From: JACRDG01 sp963760985
GTDB taxonomy: Bacteria; Desulfobacterota; Desulfomonilia; Desulfomonilales; Desulfomonilaceae
Length of the DNA: 64,000 nucleotides
Assembly (NCBI GenBank): GCA_963760985.1
Contig: CAVXFM010000017.1
Coordinates: 558,001 to 622,000 of the forward strand
Reading direction: 5' to 3'
Made by a program: the position numbers and the translations under genes. The notes under the pieces are model-generated. The model searched no databases and was not told where the DNA came from. It worked only from the letters and a program-made list of their open reading frames with translations. Of this stretch, positions 57,165 to 64,000 are shown in pieces (positions within the stretch are counted from its first letter, which is position 1; the number at the start of each line of letters is the position of its first letter).

Positions 57165-59326
57165 CCGAACGCAATGATGACATAGCGTCTTCCCCCGCTC
57201 TCCCTATTGAGCCTGTAACCCTGCTGATCGGTTTGATTCGGCGGTGGAAGATCTTCGTCGCTGCAATATGCGTGTCGGGAATTTTGGGCTGTATCGCGGC
57301 TTTCACACTTGGAAAACGGACATTCGAAGCAGAAACGATCATCCTCTATAAGACTCAGGAACTGAAGAACGAGCCAGGCGGACTCACTCCACCGGTGAGC
57401 ACCCGGGTTTGGATGGTGAAGATACCTCCCAACTTGCGGCAGGTAGCTGAGAAGTTGAAACTGGATATCGATCCCAAGAATCTGGCCGACCTTTTTGACG
57501 TGCGCGTGGAGAAACGGACTTCCCTGGTATTCATTAAAGCTCAGTGGGACTCCCCCACTATGGCCGCGAAACTGGCGAACACCCTGAGGGACGTGTTCAT
57601 CGCGAACCAAATGGAATTGATCAAGACAGATGCCGAGAAGGAAATGAAAGAGTTGAATGTCCGTTTCAAAAAGGCTGAAAAGGAATATACAAAGGCGGAC
57701 AAGAAGCTCCAGGATTTTATTGCGGAAAACAAAATTGTGGATTTGAGCAAGGAGATCCAATGGAATGTGGATCAGATTGCGTCCCTGGGATTGAGCCTTT
57801 CCAATTCCCAGAATGAAAAGGACATTCTCGATCTGCAAAAGCAGAACCTCACTCAGCGGATCAAAGTTCTCAAAGGAAAAGTAGCGGAAGAGAAGAGCGT
57901 TACCACCAAGGGAAAGAGCCTTGCCGATCTTAATATCCGGATCGAAAGGCTCCGACGGGCTATCCATGACGACAGGGAACAGCGCAAAAACCATGTGGAG
58001 CTGGGAAAGGATGCGCTGGCTTACCAGAGGGCCAAGGAACTTTTTGAGAAAGGGCTCATTGCCGAACAGGATCTTGAAAAGGCCAAGGCTGTTTACGAAG
58101 AACAGCAAGTCAAGGCCCTCGATACCGAACAGATTGAAGAATGGAAGAGACAGCTCAAGGTCCTGGAAGCTGAGGTGATTCCCGAAAAGGAGAGCTTCAA
58201 ATCGCCCACCCAGGAACTCCTGCAAAGCCAACAGGTGAAGCTGCTCGATATGGAACTGCAAGAGGTCTCCCTGGAAAAGAAGGTCGGCCATGTGAGGAGC
58301 CAGATCTCCAAGTGCAAAGAGAGACTCGATGTCCTGACAAACCTCCAGCGCCAACAGGCCGCGCTCAGCAAAGAAGTTGCGGACAAAGACGCGGTGAGAA
58401 GCGAGATCCAGGGACGTTTGGCCAGAGTGCGAGCGGAGTACGATTCTGAGGATTCCGGGTTCGTGATGGTGTCCTCAGCACGACCACCGTCACAAAGCAT
58501 CAAGTCCAACCGGAAGATTTTCTTTGCCGCGTTGCTTTTCCTGGGAACCATGGCTGGCGGGATTCTCATCCTCGCTTCGGAACTTCTCGACACGACCATC
58601 AAGTCCGCTGCAGAGCTCCAGCACAAGTTTTCTTCCCCGGTAATAGGGGTGATCCCTTTGATCAACCCCTCACAAAGTCTTTTGCCCGATGAGTCGAGCT
58701 TTCCGCTGATCGAGATATTCCGGATTATCGCTCACCGCGTGGGACGCGATATTGACAAGCGTGGGGCTCGCATCATGATCACCAGTACCGATCGAGGAGA
58801 AGGCAAGACTCTGGTTACCGCGAATCTGGCCGCGTGTCTTGGTCGACACGACCAGCGGGTTCTGGTGATGGATGCGCAGGTTCGTTCCATCCCCAGCGAA
58901 TCGGATCTTCGGTACATGATCGCGGAAAGGGACAAGCCACTCAAAGGCCTGGGCGAATGGTTGTCCTTCGAGGCCCACGAATGGACGGATATTGTCTGGC
59001 CGACGGTGTTGGCAGGTGTCGAGTGCCTTCCGCGGGTAGAAGCCGCGGTAACGCCGGATTTGCTTGGCACAGGTCGAATGAAGGAGCTTCTGGAAGAAGT
59101 GTCGAAACACTTCAGCCTGGTGCTGATTGACGGCCCATCGGTAAGTGACCTGGTGGATGCGGAGTTGGTCGCTCAGTGGTGTGACGCGGTGATTTTCGTG
59201 GTGCGCACTCGTACGTGTACGTCTTCTGCTCTGAAGACCGCGGTGGAGCGATTGGAAACGAGCAAGGTACCCATCGCAGGATTTGTGCTTAACGCGGTAG
59301 ACCAACTCTATCTCAAATGGGCGTGA
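57161..59326 (+). CDS. Wzc/GumC-like polysaccharide co-polymerase with degenerate tyrosine-kinase-like domain
   Basis: 721 residues from a GTG overlapping the flippase stop; a longer open frame upstream is flippase sequence. N-terminal Wzz domain with helix 1 (IFVAAICVSGILGCIAAFTL), about 350 residues of periplasmic coiled coil, helix 2 (KIFFAALLFLGTMAGGILIL), then a P-loop domain: Walker A STDRGEGKT, Walker A' VLVMDAQVRS, Walker B LVLIDGPS. Walker A' normally has a second Asp (DxDxR), here Gln, and no C-terminal tyrosine cluster is present. It likely sets chain length; kinase activity is doubtful. Confidence 0.85.
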   Translation: MTERNDDIASSPALPIEPVTLLIGLIRRWKIFVAAICVSGILGCIAAFTLGKRTFEAETIILYKTQELKNEPGGLTPPVSTRVWMVKIPPNLRQVAEKLKLDIDPKNLADLFDVRVEKRTSLVFIKAQWDSPTMAAKLANTLRDVFIANQMELIKTDAEKEMKELNVRFKKAEKEYTKADKKLQDFIAENKIVDLSKEIQWNVDQIASLGLSLSNSQNEKDILDLQKQNLTQRIKVLKGKVAEEKSVTTKGKSLADLNIRIERLRRAIHDDREQRKNHVELGKDALAYQRAKELFEKGLIAEQDLEKAKAVYEEQQVKALDTEQIEEWKRQLKVLEAEVIPEKESFKSPTQELLQSQQVKLLDMELQEVSLEKKVGHVRSQISKCKERLDVLTNLQRQQAALSKEVADKDAVRSEIQGRLARVRAEYDSEDSGFVMVSSARPPSQSIKSNRKIFFAALLFLGTMAGGILILASELLDTTIKSAAELQHKFSSPVIGVIPLINPSQSLLPDESSFPLIEIFRIIAHRVGRDIDKRGARIMITSTDRGEGKTLVTANLAACLGRHDQRVLVMDAQVRSIPSESDLRYMIAERDKPLKGLGEWLSFEAHEWTDIVWPTVLAGVECLPRVEAAVTPDLLGTGRMKELLEEVSKHFSLVLIDGPSVSDLVDAELVAQWCDAVIFVVRTRTCTSSALKTAVERLETSKVPIAGFVLNAVDQLYLKWA

Positions 59327-59356
59327 TCTGAAGGCAACCACAAAGGACAGGGAACC

Positions 59357-60598
59357 GTGAATATCGTTCACGTGCCGCGACGCTTCGTACAGAGTCATTG
59401 GGGCGGGACCGAGACCGTCATCCTGGAGACGTGCAGACGGCTCGTGCATATGGGGCATGAAACGCAGATCATCTGCCCCAATGCCCTGGGTACGGAGAAA
59501 CGGGAAATCGTGGACGGCATTCAGGTCGTTCGGGTACCTTATTTCTATCCGTACTTCGGATTGAAAGCCGAGAAAAGGGAACTCTTGGATCTCAAGGGCG
59601 GCAACCTCTTTTCCTTCGCGCTTATGAAGGCCCTGAATAACGAGCCCGGGCTCGATCTCATCCACCTGCACACGGCCAAGCGCACAGGCGGCATAGGCAG
59701 ATATGTTGCGCTCAGAAGACGCATTCCGTATGTGGTTTCCTTGCACGGCGGGATGTTTGACGTTCCTACTGCTGAAGCCTCCACGTGGACCGAACCTACC
59801 CGCGGGACCCTGGAATGGGGAAAGCTCCTCGGATGGTGGGTGGGGTCCCGCAGGGTGCTTGACGATGCCGCGGCGATTATCTGCGTGGGAGAAGAGGAGA
59901 GGATACAGACCCAAAGCCGCTATCCTACAAAAAAGGTGGTCCATCTTCCCAACGGTGTAGATCCGGACCGCTTTGCCCAGGGAGAGGGGAGACGGTTTCG
60001 CCATTCCCACGGCATAGAGGAAGATAGTTTCCTGTTGCTGACCGTAGGCCGCATAGACCCACAGAAGAATCAGCTCTTTGTCGCCAGGCTGATTCCCGAA
60101 TTAGCCACGATTCACGAGCGGATCCATTATCTCGTCATAGGCCCGGTCACCAATGAGGAATATGGTCGGGAGCTGGACGCATACATCGCACAGAGCGGCC
60201 TTCACCAGCGTATCACGATAATTCGGGGACTCCCGGCCGGAGGACAGGCTCTCGCAGATGCATACCATGCGGCAGATGCGTTCGTGCTCCCGTCGATCCA
60301 TGAGCCGTTCGGGATAGTCATCCTCGAAGCTTGGGCAGCCGGACTTCCTGTCATGGCGAGTCGTGTGGGGGGCATATTGTCATTCGTGGTTTCAGGTCAG
60401 GATGGTTTCCTCTTCCCATCCAACGATGCTCGGTCGATTGTCGACGCTTTTCGGTTTCTCGTGCAACACCCGGATGAGGCCAAGGCCTGGGCCGAATCGG
60501 GAAAACGCAAAGCTCGCACCGAATATGGCTGGGACGTGATAGTCGGTCGTCTGGTGGCCCTGTACCAGGACGCGATTCGTGAAAATCCTCTTCGTTAA
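59357..60598 (+). CDS. GT4 glycosyltransferase
   Basis: 413 residues; GTG start. GT-B fold: VPRRFVQSHWGGTETVILET, LHLPNGVDPDRF-like segment (VHLPNGVDPDRF), LLTVGRIDPQKNQLF and the E-x7-E motif in SIHEPFGIVILEAWAAGLPV. Retaining family 4 enzyme using a nucleotide sugar. Overlaps the next glycosyltransferase by 20 nt. Confidence 0.93.
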   Translation: MNIVHVPRRFVQSHWGGTETVILETCRRLVHMGHETQIICPNALGTEKREIVDGIQVVRVPYFYPYFGLKAEKRELLDLKGGNLFSFALMKALNNEPGLDLIHLHTAKRTGGIGRYVALRRRIPYVVSLHGGMFDVPTAEASTWTEPTRGTLEWGKLLGWWVGSRRVLDDAAAIICVGEEERIQTQSRYPTKKVVHLPNGVDPDRFAQGEGRRFRHSHGIEEDSFLLLTVGRIDPQKNQLFVARLIPELATIHERIHYLVIGPVTNEEYGRELDAYIAQSGLHQRITIIRGLPAGGQALADAYHAADAFVLPSIHEPFGIVILEAWAAGLPVMASRVGGILSFVVSGQDGFLFPSNDARSIVDAFRFLVQHPDEAKAWAESGKRKARTEYGWDVIVGRLVALYQDAIRENPLR

Positions 60599-61763
60599 CG
60601 AGAAATGTGGATATTTTGGCGGAGTTGAACAGAATGTGGCTGCCACTGCCCAGGGGCTGCGCTCAAAGGGGCACCGGTGTTTCCTCGCGTACGGGAGTGA
60701 AACCGAACGGGGCCTGGATCGATACAGGCAATTGTTCGATGACGTGTTTGCATGTCCGGATGCCTTCAACTCCCGGGAAGTGGGGACTGTCGGCACGTGG
60801 GAGAACGTGGTCACACGTGTTGCCCCGGATGTGCTCTATGTACATAAGATCGGCAGTATCGACGCGTGCGTGCCCTTTGTCTCAAGGATTCGCACGGTTC
60901 GCATGGTGCATGATCATGACCTGTGCTGTCCGCGACGCCACAAATATTACTTGTCCAACGGACGAGTCTGTCGAAACAAAGCCGGTTTGATCTGCTATCT
61001 GGATCTGGCTTTCTTGGGCAGGCGCCGCGCATCTTGCATACCAGTGGGTTTGGTGAGTATTCAGGGAAAACTGAGAGAGATGAGAAAGAATTACCTTCTC
61101 GACCGCTTGCTGGTGGGGAGTCGCTTCATGCAGCATGAACTCCTCCAGAATGGCTTCCCTGAGGGCAAGGTTCACATTCTTCCGCCTGTGGTGCCGTGGG
61201 AATCCGCGACATTTCGCCCCTTGCCAAAAGACCCTGTCATCCTCTGTGTTGCTCAGCTGATTCGAGGAAAAGGCATCGACCTGTTGCTTCAGGCTCTGGG
61301 GAAGTTGTCCTGCGATTTTCGCGCAATCATTGTGGGTACCGGAAATGCCGAGTCAAGTCTCAAGGCTCTGACAAAGAAGTGGGGGCTGGAGGACCGCGTG
61401 CATTTCCAGGGATGGGTGAGCAATGATGCGATCGGAGCATTCTATGACCGCTCAACGGTGGTGGCGGTGCCCAGCCGCTGGCCTGAGCCTTTTGGCATGA
61501 TCGGCCTGGAAGCCATGAACCATGGCAGGCCGGTGGTAGGGTTTGATGTGGGTGGCATCCCGGACTGGCTTGAACATGACGTCACAGGGTTGCTCGTGCC
61601 CGAGCAGGACACTGCTTCGCTGGCGAATGCCCTTGAAACTATGCTCTCGGATCGGGAACGCGCGAGTCGGATGGGCAAAACGGGACTGGAACGGGTGCAG
61701 GAACGCTATTCCTTTGCACATTACGTGGAACAAACCGAATGCCATCTTCAGGGTTCCACATGA
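60579..61763 (+). CDS. GT4 glycosyltransferase
   Basis: 394 residues. ILFVNEKCGYFGGVEQNVAA opens the acceptor domain; a Cys-rich patch (HDHDLCCPRRHKYYL, CRNKAGLICY) is common to a subgroup of these enzymes. Donor domain: ILCVAQLIRGKGIDLLLQAL and PSRWPEPFGMIGLEAMNHG with E-x7-E. Tandem, diverged relative of its neighbour. Adds a further sugar to the repeat unit. Confidence 0.93.
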   Translation: MKILFVNEKCGYFGGVEQNVAATAQGLRSKGHRCFLAYGSETERGLDRYRQLFDDVFACPDAFNSREVGTVGTWENVVTRVAPDVLYVHKIGSIDACVPFVSRIRTVRMVHDHDLCCPRRHKYYLSNGRVCRNKAGLICYLDLAFLGRRRASCIPVGLVSIQGKLREMRKNYLLDRLLVGSRFMQHELLQNGFPEGKVHILPPVVPWESATFRPLPKDPVILCVAQLIRGKGIDLLLQALGKLSCDFRAIIVGTGNAESSLKALTKKWGLEDRVHFQGWVSNDAIGAFYDRSTVVAVPSRWPEPFGMIGLEAMNHGRPVVGFDVGGIPDWLEHDVTGLLVPEQDTASLANALETMLSDRERASRMGKTGLERVQERYSFAHYVEQTECHLQGST

Positions 61764-61812
61764 GGGAGGCAAGCCCGTTTCCCAAACGGTGAGCCTCCGA
61801 GAACTCACTCCC

Positions 61813-62226
61813 ATGGAAAGTATGGCCATGACCGAACCGCGAAAGTTCGACCCGCTCACGGAACACATCGTACGCAGGATAGACCCGAAGGTGCGCGACT
61901 CTCTGACTCCGTCACAATTTGACGCGGTGGTCCATGCCATCGGGGATAAAGACCGTGAAAACTATCTCATTGACGTCCGAAGGGGTATTCCTCTTTTTCT
62001 TTCTCGCTTTTATGTCGTCTTTCTCGTCTGCCGCGACCGGAGGGTCAGCACCCGAAGGGCCGAGGAATCCAGGGGCAAACGAATCTCGTGGACCGGGGGA
62101 ATGCTTTTCGTGCTGTTAATGGCCCTGCCGTTCTTGCTGGTGCTGTTTTTTTTCTTGTATCTGCTAAAACTAATGTTCGGGTGGGATGTGTTTCCGGAGT
62201 TTCATCTCTGGGACGTCTTTCGCTAG
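61813..62226 (+). CDS. Conserved membrane protein of unknown function
   Basis: 137 residues from 61813; ATGs at 61822 (GGAAAG upstream) and 61828 are alternatives. DPLTEHIVRRIDPKVRDSLT and YLIDVRRGIPLFLSRFYVVF, then VCRDRR and one or two membrane helices (MLFVLLMALPFLLVLFFFLY). I have seen this 'IDVRGxIPLFxxRYY...GRDRR' pattern in hypothetical proteins of exopolysaccharide and glycan loci; function unknown. Confidence 0.75.
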   Translation: MESMAMTEPRKFDPLTEHIVRRIDPKVRDSLTPSQFDAVVHAIGDKDRENYLIDVRRGIPLFLSRFYVVFLVCRDRRVSTRRAEESRGKRISWTGGMLFVLLMALPFLLVLFFFLYLLKLMFGWDVFPEFHLWDVFR

Positions 62227-62376
62227 AAAATGCGTAATCGGGAAAGGCTTTCCGGGAAAGCCTTCAGCGGTTCTCAAAGTCAACGGAGCTGTCCGGAAGG
62301 TTTCGGGACGGAAAAACGGAGCGCCTGTGGGGTTATCGCTCACGCGCGGGAACAACGCAGGGGAGGGGATCTGCTG

Positions 62377-63525
62377 ATGCGCATCGGGATCACCACATTT
62401 GGCGGGGATGGCGGGAAATCCGGCATCAGTAGATACATCATCAAGCTTCTCCAACAGTTCGCGGTGATGGATAGCGGTCTTGAATGGGAAGTCGTGGTGT
62501 ACGAGGAGGAGCAATCCATCTTCGTCCCTCAATCCGAGCGCATGTCAGCGTATTGTTGCGGGAAAAGGTTGCACAATCCGGTGCTCAACGTGGCATGGCA
62601 TCAGGTGGTGCTGCCTCAACTGTGCCGCAAGCGGGGGTACGACTTGCTGTTTCTTCCCGCGGCAAACCGACGGCTTCCCTTTTGGGTGCCATGCCCGTCC
62701 GTGGGGACCGTGCATGACTTTTCCGGTATTCATGTGGCGGAGAAGTACGATCCTGCCCGTATGTTCTTTATCAAGCAGGTGACACCCTTCCTCATCAGAA
62801 GGCTGAACATGGTCTTGACGGTAAGCGAGAGCAGCAAGAGAGATATCGTGCAGGTGTGCGGCATTCCGGAAGACCGTGTAAAGGTGACCCCCAACGGGGT
62901 TGATCTGGAAGTCTTTACTCCCCAGATAGGGGAAGATACCCTTCTTCAGGTTCAGCGTAAGTACGGGCTTCGGCCCCCGTATATCCTGTACGTGTCGAGA
63001 ATCGAACATCCGGGGAAGAACCACCTGCGACTCATTGAGGCTTTCAATCGCTTGAAGGCCCGGACGGGAATTCCCCACCAGCTGGTGTGTATCGGAAGCC
63101 CGTGGAGCCGTGCAGAGGAGGTGTTTCGGGCTGGAGAGCAATCTCCCTTTGGTGCGGACATCGCATTCGTGGGCTTTGCAGACGGCGCTGACTTGCCCGC
63201 GCTGTACCGTGCTGCAGATCTCTTTGCCTTTCCGTCGCTCTATGAAGGCTTCGGCATGCCAATCCTCGAGGCTATGGCATGCGGTACGCCGGTGGTGTGT
63301 GCGAACCTGTCTTCCATGCCTGAAGTGGCAGGGGATGCGGCACTCCTGTTTGATCCTTATAATGAAGAAGAAATAAGCAATACCCTGGAACGGATGCTGC
63401 AAGATACGAGTCTGCGGCAGCAATGCGTGGGCAGAGGGTTGGCTAGGTGCAAGGAATACAGTTGGTTTCGTACCGCTTCCCTGACCTTGGCCGCGATCCG
63501 CCAAGCCGTAGAGGAACAGGGATGA
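62377..63525 (+). CDS. GT4 glycosyltransferase
   Basis: 382 residues from the ATG at 62377, preceded by GGGGAGGGG; the frame upstream has no conserved sequence. MRIGITTFGGDGGKSGISRY, VTPNGVDLEVF, ILYVSRIEHPGKNHLRLIEA and SLYEGFGMPILEAMACGTPV (E-x7-E). Related to mannosyltransferases such as MtfB. Third GT4 of the operon; its stop overlaps the next start by 4 nt. Confidence 0.93.
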   Translation: MRIGITTFGGDGGKSGISRYIIKLLQQFAVMDSGLEWEVVVYEEEQSIFVPQSERMSAYCCGKRLHNPVLNVAWHQVVLPQLCRKRGYDLLFLPAANRRLPFWVPCPSVGTVHDFSGIHVAEKYDPARMFFIKQVTPFLIRRLNMVLTVSESSKRDIVQVCGIPEDRVKVTPNGVDLEVFTPQIGEDTLLQVQRKYGLRPPYILYVSRIEHPGKNHLRLIEAFNRLKARTGIPHQLVCIGSPWSRAEEVFRAGEQSPFGADIAFVGFADGADLPALYRAADLFAFPSLYEGFGMPILEAMACGTPVVCANLSSMPEVAGDAALLFDPYNEEEISNTLERMLQDTSLRQQCVGRGLARCKEYSWFRTASLTLAAIRQAVEEQG

Positions 63526-64000
63526 CCTCCCGCACACCGTACATCATTGGCATTGCCGGCGCCACGTGCTCGGGTAAGACGTATCTGGCAAAATCGTTGG
63601 AGCAAAAGTTTCGCGGGATGCGCCGAGTCATTATCCAGTGTGATGCGTACTATCGCGATCTGTCGGCTCTAGACCCGGAAGAACGCGAACAGGAGAAATT
63701 TCGACGTCCCGGACGCCATCGAACACGATCTCCTGCGCCGTCACGTGGAAACCCTGGCTAAAGGACGCGATATCCACCGACCGGTGTATGACTTCGCCAC
63801 CCATACCCGCGGCACGGACCCGGTTCATGTGGAGCCCGCGGATCTGATCATTGTGGAGGGGTTGTTTGCGTTGTACTGGCAGGAAATCCGCCGCATCATG
63901 CATACCAGGGTGTTCGTGTGGCTCCCTGATGAAAACGGTCTGGTTCGCAGACTCGCACGGGACGTTCTTGAAAGGGGCCGGACCCGGAAATCCGTGGTGA
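63522..64000 (+). CDS. Uridine-kinase-like P-loop kinase (partial, one frame break)
   Basis: ATG overlaps the preceding stop (ATGA); the gene runs off the right edge. Walker A GIAGATCSGKT, then VIIQCDAYYRDLSALDPEE. At 63696-63698 an extra A in GAGAAATTT shifts the frame; in the next frame it continues NFDVPDAIEHDLL, VYDFATHTRGTDP, LIIVEGLFALYW and RRLARDVLERGRT, as in Udk. Phosphorylates uridine/cytidine to the monophosphate, or a related small molecule; in an exopolysaccharide operon it may feed UDP-sugar supply. Confidence 0.85.

Noticed and set aside
58670..60010. 446-codon antisense frame across the Wzc-like and GT4 genes
   Set aside because: It spans a gene boundary between two well-supported genes and has no domain features.

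Overview
The window looks like a stretch of chromosome from an anaerobic Gram-negative bacterium, most probably one of the former Deltaproteobacteria (Desulfobacterota; Syntrophobacter- or Desulfomonile-like). The reasons are a soluble group-3-type [NiFe] hydrogenase, a Liv-type ABC importer joined to an acyl-CoA ligase, dense two-component and partner-switching signalling, a TolC-type outer-membrane protein, and a Wzx/Wzy exopolysaccharide locus. This assignment is inference; there is no rRNA gene to confirm it.

Layout. 1-5.4 kb: a small membrane protein, an ABC-2 exporter cluster with an exported beta-sandwich partner, a PepSY protein and an OmpR/EnvZ-type pair. 6.1-10.7 kb: a rubrerythrin-like protein followed by the four subunits of a bidirectional NAD(P)-linked [NiFe] hydrogenase. 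11.5-18.0 kb, minus strand: livK-H-M-G-F plus an AMP-forming CoA ligase, preceded by a lone Fis-type helix-turn-helix protein and an NtrC-type sigma54 regulator with its PAS kinase (18.3-22.1 kb). 22.5-26.3 kb: accessory region with a two-gene ribbon-helix-helix module of unknown function, an IS200-type transposase, non-coding DNA with imperfect repeats, and a GIY-YIG/HU in-frame fusion. 26.6-33.3 kb: a PocR-PAS-PAS hybrid kinase with two output regulators, one ending in a SpoIIE-type phosphatase and one in a class III nucleotidyl cyclase. 34-35 kb: a 4Fe-4S protein.

36.2-63.5 kb is dominated by exopolysaccharide production and its control: a WbaP-type initiating sugar-phosphate transferase, a nucleotidyltransferase/beta-helix/degenerate sugar-transferase fusion, a partner-switching block (STAS antagonist, RsbW-like ATPase, REC-HPt, REC-SpoIIE phosphatase, PAS kinase), a phosphodiesterase, a TolC lipoprotein, a secreted GH9 glycosidase carrying a seven-bladed beta-propeller, a second STAS protein behind a good sigma70 promoter, then glycosyltransferases, polymerase, flippase and a Wzc-like protein. 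A uridine-kinase-type gene runs off the right edge.

At least ten single-base frame breaks sit inside otherwise well-conserved genes, most of them one extra base in or near a short homopolymer. I have annotated those genes across the break, giving its position. The bias suggests assembly or sequencing errors more than decay, but the sequence alone cannot decide. No CRISPR array, rRNA or complete tRNA gene was found.
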